Notes: a model not told the origin generated them from the sequence alone. DNA of 64,000 nt from Flavimaribacter sediminis (GCF_019492055.1 NZ_JAICBX010000001.1:496001-560000); one strand, 5' to 3'; positions 54,767 through 63,751 are shown, counted from the stretch's first letter. Program-made: numbers and translations.

Positions 54767-56397
54767 GCGACATTCAACTCGGTCCCTCTGCGCATCTGGA
54801 TACGTTCGCAAGGGACAATCTGCCGCCGTTCGATGAGTGGCCGGATCTGCTTCTCGATGATTTTCCCTATCCAGAATACCTGAACGCCGGCGTCGAGATG
54901 ACCGACCGTATGGTCGAGCAGGGGTTTGGCGATCACACCGCCCTCATCGGAAACGGCCGCAGGCGGACCTACAAGGAGCTCGCCGACTGGACAAACCGCA
55001 TCGCCCATGCGCTGGTCGAGGATTATGGCGTCAAGCCGGGCAACCGGGTTCTGATCCGCTCGGCCAACAATCCGGCGATGGTCGCCTGCTGGCTTGCGGC
55101 GACCAAGGCGGGCGCCGTCGTCGTCAACACCATGCCCATGTTGCGGGCTTCCGAGCTTGCGAAGATCGTCGACAAGGCCGAAATCGGACTGGCCCTCTGC
55201 GATACGCGCCTGATGGACGAACTCGTGCTTTGCGCCAAGGACAGCAAGCACCTCGCCAAGGTCGTGGGGTTCGACGGCACCGCCAATCATGACGCCGAAC
55301 TCGACCGCATCGCGCTCAACAAGCCGGTGCGTTTCGAAGCGGTCAAAACTGGCCGTGACGACGTTGCGCTGCTTGGCTTTACATCCGGCACGACCGGCGA
55401 ACCCAAGGCGACGATGCATTTTCATCGCGACCTGCTGATCATCGCCGACGGCTACGCGAAAGAGGTGCTGGGCGTTACGCCCGATGATGTCTTCGTCGGT
55501 TCGCCGCCGCTCGCTTTCACTTTCGGCCTCGGCGGTCTGGCGATCTTTCCCTTGCGTTTTGGCGCCGCGGCGACCCTGCTGGAATCCGCCACTCCGCCAA
55601 ACATGATCGAGATCATCCAGACCTACAAGGCGACGATCTGCTTTACCGCGCCCACCGCCTACCGTGCGATGCTCGCCGCCATGGAGGAAGGCGCAGACCT
55701 TTCTTCGCTGCGCTGCGCCGTTTCGGCTGGCGAGACGCTGCCGCCCCCCGTCTACGACGCCTGGATGAGCAAGACCGGCAAACCGCTTCTCGACGGCATC
55801 GGCGCAACCGAAATGCTGCATATCTTCATTTCCAATCGTCTCGGTCACTCGATGGCCGGATCGACCGGGTGGCCCGTCACCGGTTATCAGGCGAAAATCG
55901 TCGACGACGACATGAACGAGGCGCCGCGCGGTGCGCCCGGGCGTCTCGCTGTGCGCGGACCAACCGGTTGCCGCTATCTCGCCGACAAGCGCCAGACCGA
56001 GTATGTGCGGGATGGATGGAACCTGACGGGCGACTCCTTCATGCAAGACGAGGAGGGAATGTTTCATTTTCTCGCGCGATCCGATGACATGATCATTTCA
56101 TCGGGCTACAACATAGCCGGGCCGGAAGTCGAGGCGGCTCTGCTTGCGCATGTCGATGTCGCCGAATGCGGCGTGATCGGCGTTGCCGACGAGGAGCGTG
56201 GGCAGATCGTTGAAGCGCATATCGTTCTGGTAGAGGGGATTCTGGAAAACGAAGATACGGCCAAACGGCTGCAGGATCATGTCAAGGCGACCATTGCGCC
56301 CTACAAATATCCGCGTTCCATTCGGTTCATCAAGGAATTGCCGAAAACGCAAACTGGCAAGATTCAGCGTTTCCGCCTGAAACACAACAACACATAG
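54763..56397 (+). CDS. Benzoate/2-aminobenzoate-CoA ligase family protein
   Basis: A 544-residue AMP-forming ligase. The ATP loop is GFTSGTTGEPKATMHFHRD, the A5 region is LLDGIGATEMLHIF, and the C-terminal region has SGYNIAGPEVEAAL and the lysine in KTQTGKIQRFRLK. The N-terminus and length fit the benzoate-CoA ligase branch, including 2-aminobenzoate-CoA ligases. It should activate the imported aromatic acid. The exact acid is inferred from the operon. Confidence 0.88.
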   Translation: MSDIQLGPSAHLDTFARDNLPPFDEWPDLLLDDFPYPEYLNAGVEMTDRMVEQGFGDHTALIGNGRRRTYKELADWTNRIAHALVEDYGVKPGNRVLIRSANNPAMVACWLAATKAGAVVVNTMPMLRASELAKIVDKAEIGLALCDTRLMDELVLCAKDSKHLAKVVGFDGTANHDAELDRIALNKPVRFEAVKTGRDDVALLGFTSGTTGEPKATMHFHRDLLIIADGYAKEVLGVTPDDVFVGSPPLAFTFGLGGLAIFPLRFGAAATLLESATPPNMIEIIQTYKATICFTAPTAYRAMLAAMEEGADLSSLRCAVSAGETLPPPVYDAWMSKTGKPLLDGIGATEMLHIFISNRLGHSMAGSTGWPVTGYQAKIVDDDMNEAPRGAPGRLAVRGPTGCRYLADKRQTEYVRDGWNLTGDSFMQDEEGMFHFLARSDDMIISSGYNIAGPEVEAALLAHVDVAECGVIGVADEERGQIVEAHIVLVEGILENEDTAKRLQDHVKATIAPYKYPRSIRFIKELPKTQTGKIQRFRLKHNNT

Positions 56398-56419
56398 CCA
56401 AAACAAGAGAGGAACTGTC

Positions 56420-57565
56420 ATGAAGAAACTGATAGCTGCAAGCCTGATCGGGCTTTCCATGAGCGTAGCCAGCGTGGCCGTAGCCACGGCCGAGCCAGTG
56501 AAGGTCGGCATGATCACCACCTTGTCCGGCGGCGGCGCCGGTCTTGGCGTCGATGTGCGCGACGGCTTCATGCTGGCAGCCAAACTAGCCGGCAACGACG
56601 ATCTGGAAGTGATCGTTGAAGACGACGCCCGCAAGCCGGAACTCGCCGTCCAGCTTGCTGACAAGATGATTCAGGCCGACAAGGTTGACATTCTGACCGG
56701 CATCATCTGGTCCAACCTGGCGATGGCCGTCGTTCCGGGCGCGGTTGCGCAGGACGTGATCTACATCTCTCCGAACGCTGGTCCGTCGCAGCTCGCCGGC
56801 GCCGGCTGCAATCCGAACTATTTCAACGCCGCATGGCAGAACGACAATCTGCATGAGGCCATGGGCGCCTATGCAAACACCGCCGGTTACAAGAAAAGCT
56901 TCATTCTTGCTCCGAACTACCCGGCCGGAAAGGACGCCCTGACCGGCTACAAGCGCTTCTACGAGGGCGACGTCGCTGACGAGGTCTACACCAAGCTCGG
57001 CCAGACCGACTACGCCGCCGAAATCGCGCAGATCCGCGCTTCCGACGCCGACAGCGTCTATTTCTTCCTGCCGGGCGGCATGGGTATCGCCTTCATGAAG
57101 CAATACGCCCAGTCGGGCGTTGATAAACCGGTTCTGGGACCGGCTTTCTCCTTCGATCAGGGCATTCTCGGCGCCGTTGGCGACGCTGCTCTCGGCGTCA
57201 AGAATACGTCGCAGTGGTCCAAGGATATCGACAATCCGGCCAACAAGCAGTTCGTTGAGGAATTCCAGAAGGAATATGGCCGCCTGCCGTCGCTCTACGC
57301 AAGCCAGGGCTTCGATGCGGCCAATCTTATCCTGTCGGCCATGAACAAGGCAGACGTGAAGGATATGGACGCATTCCGCGCGGCTCTCAAAGAGGCTGAT
57401 TTCGACAGTGTCCGCGGCGATTTCGAGTTCGCAAACAACAACCATCCGATCCAGGACATCTACGTCCGCGAAGTCGTCAAGGAAGGCGACGTGCTGACCA
57501 ACAAGATCGTCGGCATGGGCCTCGAAAACCATTCGGACGCCTATGCAAAAGACTGCAAGATGTAA
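56420..57565 (+). CDS. Branched-chain-type ABC transporter substrate-binding protein
   Basis: A 381-residue periplasmic binding protein with a signal peptide (MKKLIAASLIGLSMSVASVAV, cleaved near ATAEPV) and the type I fold (VKVGMITTLSGGGAGLGVDV, DGFMLAAKLAG). In this operon it probably binds an aromatic acid rather than a branched-chain amino acid, as seen for relatives linked to benzoate pathways. Confidence 0.91.
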   Translation: MKKLIAASLIGLSMSVASVAVATAEPVKVGMITTLSGGGAGLGVDVRDGFMLAAKLAGNDDLEVIVEDDARKPELAVQLADKMIQADKVDILTGIIWSNLAMAVVPGAVAQDVIYISPNAGPSQLAGAGCNPNYFNAAWQNDNLHEAMGAYANTAGYKKSFILAPNYPAGKDALTGYKRFYEGDVADEVYTKLGQTDYAAEIAQIRASDADSVYFFLPGGMGIAFMKQYAQSGVDKPVLGPAFSFDQGILGAVGDAALGVKNTSQWSKDIDNPANKQFVEEFQKEYGRLPSLYASQGFDAANLILSAMNKADVKDMDAFRAALKEADFDSVRGDFEFANNNHPIQDIYVREVVKEGDVLTNKIVGMGLENHSDAYAKDCKM

Positions 57566-57575
57566 TTGAAGCCGT

Positions 57576-57600
57576 TGCGGGCCCGATAGCCGGGCCCGCA
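57576..57600 (+). other. Perfect hairpin after the binding-protein gene
   Basis: TGCGGGCCCG and CGGGCCCGCA form a ten-base perfect stem with a five-base loop. No T-run follows. It likely protects the binding-protein mRNA or causes partial termination before the permease genes. Confidence 0.65.
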
Positions 57601-57632
57601 TGCCCTTCCATCTCTAAAAGACTGATCGTCCA

Positions 57633-58553
57633 ATGGATCTTGCGCTGCTGACAGAGCAATTGCTCAACGGCGTCCAGTTCGGAGTCATGCTGTTTCTCAT
57701 GGCGGCGGGACTGACGCTGGTCTTCGGCGTCATGGGGCTGATCAATCTGGCGCACGGATCGCTTTACATGATCGGGGCGTTTTTCTGCGCCACGGTCGCG
57801 ACGGCGACCGGTTCCTTCTGGCTTGGTCTGATCGCAAGCCTTGCAGGCGCTGCCGCCGCCGGCGCAATCATTGAAATCGCGGTTATCCGGCGTCTCTATG
57901 ATCGCGATCACCTGGACCAGGTGCTGGCGACTTTCGCGCTGATCCTGATCTTTTCCGAAGGCACGCGCTGGGTCTTTGGGTCCTTCCCGCTCTATCTCGA
58001 TATTCCAGAGGTTCTGCAGGGAGCCGTGGCGCTGCCGGGCGGCAGCCAGTATCCGGTGTATCGTCTGGCCATCATCATCGTCGGACTGGCGATCGCCTTC
58101 GGTCTTTACCTTCTGATTTCCAGAACCAGGCTCGGCATGCGCATCCGCGCGGGCGAGTCCGACCGTGAAATGATCGCCGCTCTTGGGGTCGATATCCGCA
58201 ATCTCTATACGGTCGTCTTTGCGCTTGGCGCGGCGCTCGCCGGTTTTGCCGGGGCCATGGTCGGCGCCTTGCAGTCCGTGCAGGTCGGCATGGGCGAGCC
58301 GGTCCTGATCCTCGCCTTCGTGGTGATCGTGATCGGCGGCATCGGCTCGATCAAGGGCGCGCTGATCGGTTCAATCCTTGTCGGCGTCGTCGATACGATG
58401 GGACGCTTCCTGCTGCCGGAGTTCTTCGAGTTGTTCATGCCGCCCTCGCAGGCGAATTCGGTCGGCTCTGCGCTCGCCTCCATGGCGATCTATATATTGA
58501 TGGCGCTGATCCTGGCGCTGCGGCCCCAGGGCCTGTTCGCGGCGCGTGCGTGA
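57633..58553 (+). CDS. Branched-chain-type ABC transporter permease (LivH-like)
   Basis: A 306-residue membrane permease with the LivH signatures NGVQFGVMLFLMAAGLTLVF and GLINLAHGSLYMIGAF. It is the first permease of the importer and overlaps the LivM-like gene as GTGA. Confidence 0.92.
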   Translation: MDLALLTEQLLNGVQFGVMLFLMAAGLTLVFGVMGLINLAHGSLYMIGAFFCATVATATGSFWLGLIASLAGAAAAGAIIEIAVIRRLYDRDHLDQVLATFALILIFSEGTRWVFGSFPLYLDIPEVLQGAVALPGGSQYPVYRLAIIIVGLAIAFGLYLLISRTRLGMRIRAGESDREMIAALGVDIRNLYTVVFALGAALAGFAGAMVGALQSVQVGMGEPVLILAFVVIVIGGIGSIKGALIGSILVGVVDTMGRFLLPEFFELFMPPSQANSVGSALASMAIYILMALILALRPQGLFAARA

Positions 58554-59542
58554 AGCCCATGATGAGCCGAGAATCCATATTCAACGCCGTCCTTCTTCTG
58601 GCTTTGCTGGCGGCGCCGTACATCGCTCTGCAGATGGACGAGCCTTTCTATGTAAGCCTCGCCACTCGTGTCGCCATTCTGGCCCTTGCCGGCGTCGGGC
58701 TGAACATCGCGCTCGGTTTCGGCGGGATGGTGTCTTTTGGTCACGCAGCCTTCTTTGGCGTCGGTGGATATGTGGCCGGGATACTCTCCCAGCACGCCTT
58801 CAACTATGAGCCGCTGATTTCATGGCCGGTGACGATCGAAGGAACCAACCAGATGCTCGTCATCTGGCCTGTCGCCCTGGTCGTCTGCGCATTGCTTGCG
58901 CTCGCCATCGGCTCGATCGCGCTCAGGACATCCGGCGTCTATTTCATCATGATCACGCTCGCCTTCGCGCAGATGATCTACTACTTCGCAATTTCCTGGC
59001 CGGCCTACGGCGGCGAGGACGGCCTTTCGATCTATGTCCGCAATGGCTTTCCGGGCGTCAACACAATGAACCCGATGAGCTTCTTCCTCATCTGCTACGC
59101 AGTCCTGATCGTCTGCCTGGTTCTGTCGATGCTTGTTCGCGACTCCCGGTTCGGCGCGGCGTTGCAGGTCGCGCGACAGAACGAGGTGCGGTTGGCGTCG
59201 ACCGGCATCGCGCCGTTCAAAATCCGCCTTGTCGCCTTTGTCATCTCGGCCGCGATCACGGGGCTCGCCGGCGCGCTCTACGCCGATCTCAATCGCTTCG
59301 TCAGCCCGTCGTCTTTGTCATGGCACATGTCCGGGGAGATCATGGTCTTCGTTATCCTCGGCGGCGTCGGGCGGTTGTTCGGACCCGTGGCTGGCGCGGC
59401 GCTCTTTATCGTCTTCGAATTCTATCTGGGAGGCGTCACCGAACACTGGCAGCTCTTCCTTGGTCTCGTCCTGCTCTGCGTTGTGCTGTTTGCCCGCGGC
59501 GGTCTGATCGGCCTTGTCGCAGGGAGGGCGCGCCATGGCTGA
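58550..59542 (+). CDS. Branched-chain-type ABC transporter permease (LivM-like)
   Basis: A 330-residue permease with the LivM motif GVGLNIALGFGGMVSFGHAA and FFGVGGYVAGI. The start is GTG 58550, overlapping the upstream stop; ATGs at 58559 and 58562 are alternatives. The 3' end overlaps the ATPase gene by eight bases. Confidence 0.91.
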   Translation: MKPMMSRESIFNAVLLLALLAAPYIALQMDEPFYVSLATRVAILALAGVGLNIALGFGGMVSFGHAAFFGVGGYVAGILSQHAFNYEPLISWPVTIEGTNQMLVIWPVALVVCALLALAIGSIALRTSGVYFIMITLAFAQMIYYFAISWPAYGGEDGLSIYVRNGFPGVNTMNPMSFFLICYAVLIVCLVLSMLVRDSRFGAALQVARQNEVRLASTGIAPFKIRLVAFVISAAITGLAGALYADLNRFVSPSSLSWHMSGEIMVFVILGGVGRLFGPVAGAALFIVFEFYLGGVTEHWQLFLGLVLLCVVLFARGGLIGLVAGRARHG

Positions 59543-60284
59543 CGCGGTTCTCCGGATAGACGGCCTCAACAAGCAGTTCGGCGCGCTGAAGGCGACCGAT
59601 AATGTCAGTCTCGATGTGCGTGACGGAGAAATCCATGCGCTGATCGGGCCCAATGGCGCCGGCAAATCGACCCTGATCCAGCAGATCTCCGGGCTCCTGC
59701 GTCCGGATTCCGGAACAATACGGTTTCTCGGGCGTGATCTTGCGCCGCTATCCGTTGCCGAGCGGGCCCAGTGCGGGCTCGGCCGGACCTTCCAGGTCTC
59801 GTCCATCGCGCCCGAATTCTCCGCGCTGCGCAATGTCATGCTGGCGGTGCAGGCGGTCGACGGATCGAGCTATCGATTTTTCCGCCCGGTGATGAAAGAC
59901 CGGCGGCTGATAGACGCCGCCCGCGCGGTTCTGGAAGAAGTCGGACTCTCCGATCGCGCGGACATTGTTGCCGCGGAACTTTCCCACGGCGAGCGCCGAC
60001 AGCTTGAAATGGCGATGGCTCTGGCCCTGCGCCCCAAACTCCTGCTTCTCGACGAGCCGATGGCGGGCATGGGGCCGGAAGGTTCGAAACAGCTCACGTC
60101 CTTCCTCGACGCCCTGCGGCACAAGGTTCCGATCCTGCTGATCGAGCACGACATGGAAGCCGTGTTCTCGCTGGCCGACAGGATTTCCGTTCTCGTTTAC
60201 GGCAATGTCATCGCTACCGGCGCCGTCGAAGAGATCCGCAACAATGCGCAAGTCCGCGAAGCCTATCTCGGGGAGGAAGACTGA
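59535..60284 (+). CDS. Branched-chain-type ABC transporter ATPase (LivG-like)
   Basis: A 249-residue ATPase with Walker A GPNGAGKSTLIQQ, signature LSHGERRQLEMAMAL and Walker B LLLLDEPMAGMGPE. ATG 59535 gives the natural start MADAVLRIDGLNKQFGALKA. It overlaps both neighbours. Confidence 0.92.
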   Translation: MADAVLRIDGLNKQFGALKATDNVSLDVRDGEIHALIGPNGAGKSTLIQQISGLLRPDSGTIRFLGRDLAPLSVAERAQCGLGRTFQVSSIAPEFSALRNVMLAVQAVDGSSYRFFRPVMKDRRLIDAARAVLEEVGLSDRADIVAAELSHGERRQLEMAMALALRPKLLLLDEPMAGMGPEGSKQLTSFLDALRHKVPILLIEHDMEAVFSLADRISVLVYGNVIATGAVEEIRNNAQVREAYLGEED

Positions 60285-60967
60285 TGCTTCTCGAGATCGC
60301 CGGACTTGAAACATTCTACGGCCGTTCGCAGGCTCTGTTCGGCGTCGATTTCGCCATGGACGAAGGTGAAGTCGTCGCTCTTATGGGCCGCAACGGCATG
60401 GGCAAGACCACGACGATACGGTCGCTTTGCCGGTTGACGCCCTGCCGGTCGGGCGCGGTGCGGTTTCGCGGCAAGAATCTCGAAGGCTTGAAACCGCACA
60501 GGGTGGCGCGCCTCGGCATCGGGCTGGTGCCTGAAGGGCGGCGCTGCTTCGGCAATCTGAGCGTGATGGAAAACCTGCTCGTGGCTGCAACGCCCGGGCC
60601 ATGGACGCTCGACAGGGTGAACCGGCTGTTCCCGCGGCTCGCCGAGCGCCGCAACCAGATGTCGAACACGCTTTCAGGCGGAGAACAGCAGATGCTGGCG
60701 GTTGGACGGGCGCTGATGACGAACCCGGCCCTGTTGATCCTGGACGAGGCGACGGAAGGTCTGGCGCCTGTGATACGCCAGGAGATCTGGGCGGCGATCA
60801 GTATGCTGAAAACAGAAGGGCAATCCATTCTCATCGTCGACAAGACGTTGAAGGAATTGCTGAAGGTCGTCGATCGCTGCACAATTCTGGAGCGGGGAAA
60901 GAGCGTGTGGACCGGAGAGCCGTCCGCCCTGTCCGACGACATACGCGACCGTTATCTCGGCGTGTGA
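60284..60967 (+). CDS. Branched-chain-type ABC transporter ATPase (LivF-like)
   Basis: A 227-residue ATPase with Walker A GRNGMGKTTTIRSL, signature LSGGEQQMLAVGRAL and Walker B LLILDEATEGLAPV. It has the short length and the LVPEGRRCF segment typical of LivF. It completes the five-gene importer. Confidence 0.92.
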   Translation: MLLEIAGLETFYGRSQALFGVDFAMDEGEVVALMGRNGMGKTTTIRSLCRLTPCRSGAVRFRGKNLEGLKPHRVARLGIGLVPEGRRCFGNLSVMENLLVAATPGPWTLDRVNRLFPRLAERRNQMSNTLSGGEQQMLAVGRALMTNPALLILDEATEGLAPVIRQEIWAAISMLKTEGQSILIVDKTLKELLKVVDRCTILERGKSVWTGEPSALSDDIRDRYLGV

Positions 60968-60990
60968 ACAGGCTGCGGCTGAGAGCCTTG

Positions 60991-61025
60991 AGGAGGAATC
61001 GCAAATGAAGAGTATGGGATCATGA
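60991..61025 (+). other. Six-codon minicistron coupled to the RidA gene
   Basis: An ideal AGGAGG (60991-60996) is followed after eight bases by ATG 61005, which encodes MKSMGS and stops at TGA 61023-61025. That stop overlaps the RidA start ATG 61022-61024 in another frame. The RidA ATG itself has no good ribosome site, so termination-reinitiation coupling is likely. Confidence 0.65.
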
Positions 61026-61411
61026 AGTTCCTTCAACCGGAAGGCTGGAAGCCGGCCAGGGGATATTCCAACGGCATATCAGCGTCGGGCCGGATCATCG
61101 TGACCGGCGGACAGATCGGCTGGAACGGCGACCAGGAGTTCGAGACAGACGATTTCGTCGGCCAGTGCGAGCAGACCCTGCAGAACATCATCGACATCCT
61201 TGCAGTGGACGGCGCGGGACCAGAGCATATCGTCCGCCTGACCTGGTACATCACCGACAAGCGCGCATACGTCGCGCGCCAGAAGGAGCTTGGACAAGCC
61301 TACCGGCGCGTGATGGGCCGCAACTTCCCGGCAATGGCCGTGGTCCAGGTGACAGCCCTTATCGAAGACCGCGCCAAGGTCGAGATCGAGGCCACAGCCG
61401 TGGTGGAATAA
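61022..61411 (+). CDS. RidA/YjgF family enamine/imine deaminase
   Basis: A 129-residue RidA-family protein (YSNGISASGRIIVTGGQIGW, ENIIDILAVDGAG-like region QNIIDILAVDGAGPEHIVRL, FPAMAVVQVTALIEDRAKVE). RidA proteins hydrolyse reactive enamines and imines to oxo compounds plus ammonia. The arginine usually needed for RidA activity is not obvious near the C-terminus (ALIEDRAKVEIEA), so a divergent subgroup is possible. As the last gene of the 2-aminobenzoyl-CoA-like operon it could remove the amino group from an enamine CoA intermediate. Confidence 0.87.
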   Translation: MKFLQPEGWKPARGYSNGISASGRIIVTGGQIGWNGDQEFETDDFVGQCEQTLQNIIDILAVDGAGPEHIVRLTWYITDKRAYVARQKELGQAYRRVMGRNFPAMAVVQVTALIEDRAKVEIEATAVVE

Positions 61412-61558
61412 TAGCGGGTTTTGCTTTGCCGGAATCGCCTGCTAGGGTCAGCGTATTGAATGTAGCTGCATTTCGTACTTTTGTGATATTACCGTGTATG
61501 GTGTACTTTATAAGGTTAGAAATATTTGGTAGGTTTGCAGAGAAAGACCCTGCAGGCG

Positions 61559-61891
61559 ATGTTCTATCGGTCTCTTTCCGGGAATGAACCGGTCAGGAGC
61601 TGGCTTCTAGACCTGGACAAGCAGGATCGAAAGGCAATCGGCGAAGATATCGCCACCCTTGAGTTTGAATGGCCGGTCGGGAAACCGAAATGTTCGCCGA
61701 TGCAGGGAGTGCGGGGTTTGTATGAGGTGCGTTCCAGTATTTCGGATCGCCGCATAGCACGTATATTCTTTGTGATCGTTGGCCGGCGAATGGTGCTGCT
61801 GCACGGGTTTATCAAAAAGACCCGGAAGACACCGGACAAGGATCTGAAGACTGCCGTTCAACGTATGAAAGAGGTGCTTGGACATGAGTGA
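61559..61891 (+). CDS. higB: HigB-like toxin (phage Gp49-like / RelE superfamily)
   Basis: A 110-residue putative mRNA interferase. The segments GLYEVRSSISDRRIARIFFV and VLLHGFIKKTRKTPDKDLKT are typical of Gp49-like HigB toxins. ATG 61559 is chosen; a TTG at 61526 would add 11 residues. The sequence before it (61440-61530) is AT-rich and probably holds the promoter. The stop overlaps the antitoxin start by eight bases. Confidence 0.87.
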   Translation: MFYRSLSGNEPVRSWLLDLDKQDRKAIGEDIATLEFEWPVGKPKCSPMQGVRGLYEVRSSISDRRIARIFFVIVGRRMVLLHGFIKKTRKTPDKDLKTAVQRMKEVLGHE

Positions 61892-62171
61892 GACCAATCC
61901 TCATATCGGGAGTTCGCTTGATGAATTTCTGAAGGAAGACGGCCTGTTTGACGAGGTGAACGCAGTTGCGATCAAGCGTTCTATCGCGTTTCAGATCGAA
62001 CGCGAGATGCGACAGCAGAGAATAACCAAGTCCGAGATGGCTCGGCGCATGAAGACAAGCGCCAGCCAGCTTTCCCGTTTACTTGATCCCGAAAACGACA
62101 GGGTTCAGCTCGATACGCTCGTCAAGGCGGCGTCTGCTGTCGGACGGTCGCTCATCGTCGAACTTACCTGA
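61884..62171 (+). CDS. higA: HigA-like XRE antitoxin
   Basis: A 95-residue helix-turn-helix protein (REMRQQRITKSEMARRMKTS, ASQLSRLLDPENDRVQLDTL), the usual partner of Gp49-like toxins. It should neutralise the toxin and repress the operon. The overlap with higB supports co-translation. Confidence 0.87.
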   Translation: MSETNPHIGSSLDEFLKEDGLFDEVNAVAIKRSIAFQIEREMRQQRITKSEMARRMKTSASQLSRLLDPENDRVQLDTLVKAASAVGRSLIVELT

Positions 62172-62367
62172 CAGGATGAGGCAAGCCTCAAGCGTCCAGG
62201 CAAATCCCGCGCATGGCCGTGAAGGGCCTGCGTGATGCTTGGCGTCGGACAGAGCGCACGGAACCCCAAATGTTTGGAGTTGTTTAAATGCCGGACTGGT
62301 GATAGTCCGGCGCGCCATTTTGCATGCACTTGTTGAAATTCTGGTTTTTATATTCTGAAGCGGATTG

Positions 62368-62694
62368 ATGACGGTAGACGGATTTGACTGGGACCGGGGC
62401 AACTGGCCCGTCTGCGCCGGGCACGGGTTGACGAGAGCTGAAATTGAATCGGTTTTCGTCGGAGAATTGACGGTATTTGACGAACCCGAAGATCGGAACC
62501 GCGAACCGAGGTTCAAGGCGATCGGATACAGCAAATCCGGCCAGCCGGTCTTTGTGGTGTTCCGCATGAGCCGTTTCGGAAGTCTGTCGCTTGTCCGGCC
62601 GATCAGCGCCCGCTACCTGCGCAGGAAGGAAGTCAGATACTATGAATTTGAGACGGACGGTGACGCGCCGACCCTTGCCTTCGCTGGAATCTGA
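62368..62694 (+). CDS. brnT: BrnT-like toxin
   Basis: A 108-residue protein matching BrnT ribonuclease toxins (FDWDRGNWPVCAGHGLTRAE, then IGYSKSGQPVFVVFRM and RPISARYLRRKEVRYYE). The usual K-H-G segment reads AGHG. ATG 62368 follows a TTG by one codon. The region 62172-62367 between the two toxin-antitoxin modules shows no gene. Confidence 0.82.
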   Translation: MTVDGFDWDRGNWPVCAGHGLTRAEIESVFVGELTVFDEPEDRNREPRFKAIGYSKSGQPVFVVFRMSRFGSLSLVRPISARYLRRKEVRYYEFETDGDAPTLAFAGI

Positions 62695-62908
62695 CGAGGA
62701 CGCCAGGCGCTTCGTCGATGACGAGGATCTGACGCGATACGATCTTTCGCGCCGCCGGACGATCAAACTCGCATTCGGCTCAAAGGCGGACTGGTCTGAT
62801 CCAGGTCTGCCGGACAGCCCGTTCAGGGGTTCCGGCTCAAGTTTCGAAGGACGTGATCGCCTGTTTCGGCGTGGGCTCCGTGAGGCCATCCAACGCGTCC
62901 TCAAATAG
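62642..62908 (+). CDS. brnA: BrnA-like antitoxin
   Basis: An 88-residue protein with the BrnA-like segment SDEDARRFVDDEDLTRYDLS near the start, a basic C-terminal region and the position after brnT expected for the antitoxin. ATG 62642 overlaps brnT by 53 bases; a later start is possible, but this one fits the frame. It should bind toxin and operator DNA. Confidence 0.75.
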   Translation: MNLRRTVTRRPLPSLESDEDARRFVDDEDLTRYDLSRRRTIKLAFGSKADWSDPGLPDSPFRGSGSSFEGRDRLFRRGLREAIQRVLK

Positions 62909-62915
62909 CCGTCCA

Positions 62916-63302
62916 CTATGCCTGTTCTTCAAACCATTTGACAATCTGCGGCATTGACCGCTCGAAGCCACCTGGAATGAAGAAATTGAACAGCGCCGCC
63001 TTCTTGTCGGATCGGTTGCGGAAGTCGTGCATGATGTTGGCTGGAATACGAACGAACGCGCCTTTTTCCAATGCGCGCCAGGCGTCGCCGACGAGGATTT
63101 CCGGCGCTCCCTCAATGACGAGAAAGATTTCGTCATTCTCGTCATGGCTGTGTGGACCCACGCCTTCGAACCCAGGCTCCATCCACCATTCCGAAGCGCT
63201 GTAACGGCATCCGGTTTCCTCCTCGTCCGCTTTGAAAACGGCCGTCAGCTTGCCCATCGCATAGCGTCGGCCTTCACCGGCCGCGAGCATGATCGACGTC
63301 AT
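62916..63302 (-). CDS. Cupin-domain protein
   Basis: A 128-residue single cupin. Metal ligands are likely in GPHSHDENDEIFLVIEG and the late ANIMHDFRN. The reaction is unknown. Its start overlaps the VOC gene stop as ATGA, so the two form an operon. Confidence 0.86.
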   Translation of the reverse strand: MTSIMLAAGEGRRYAMGKLTAVFKADEEETGCRYSASEWWMEPGFEGVGPHSHDENDEIFLVIEGAPEILVGDAWRALEKGAFVRIPANIMHDFRNRSDKKAALFNFFIPGGFERSMPQIVKWFEEQA

Positions 63303-63751
63303 CGGCTTACCGTCTCGTTCCAGCGTTTTTGGGCTTCCTCGGCGCTCACGTCTTCGATCTTCGAAGCGATGAACCAGCTATAGCCGAAGGGATCCGCGAC
63401 CAGGCCGGTGCGGTATCCAAAGAACTCGTCGCGGAGCGGGCGCAGAACCGTCGCGCCGGCGGCGACGGCATGGTCGAGAAACGCCTCGGAGTCATCGACC
63501 TCCAGATGCATCTTGACCGGCGATCCGCCGATGCTGTCGGGGCTGAGCGCGCCGAAATCCGGATACTCGTCGGCGAGCATCAGACACGTTTCCCCGATCG
63601 TGATCTCGGCATGGCCGATACGACCGTCGACAGGGTCGTTCAGCCGGTAGGTTTCCACCGCTCCGAAGGCCTCCCGGTAGAAGGCGAGGGCGTCATTGCA
63701 ATCCTTGACGACCAGATAGGGGCAGACGCGTGTGGCTTTAATCGCAGGCAT
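63299..63751 (-). CDS. VOC-family (glyoxalase/PhnB-like) protein
   Basis: A 150-residue protein with a PhnB-like start (KATRVCPYLVVKDCNDALAF, YREAFGA) and the C-terminal GLVADPFGYSWFIASK. These proteins bind metals and small ligands, and PhnB-like members have no fixed function. ATG 63751 follows AAGGAG. It is divergent from a TetR regulator. Confidence 0.87.
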   Translation of the reverse strand: MPAIKATRVCPYLVVKDCNDALAFYREAFGAVETYRLNDPVDGRIGHAEITIGETCLMLADEYPDFGALSPDSIGGSPVKMHLEVDDSEAFLDHAVAAGATVLRPLRDEFFGYRTGLVADPFGYSWFIASKIEDVSAEEAQKRWNETVSR

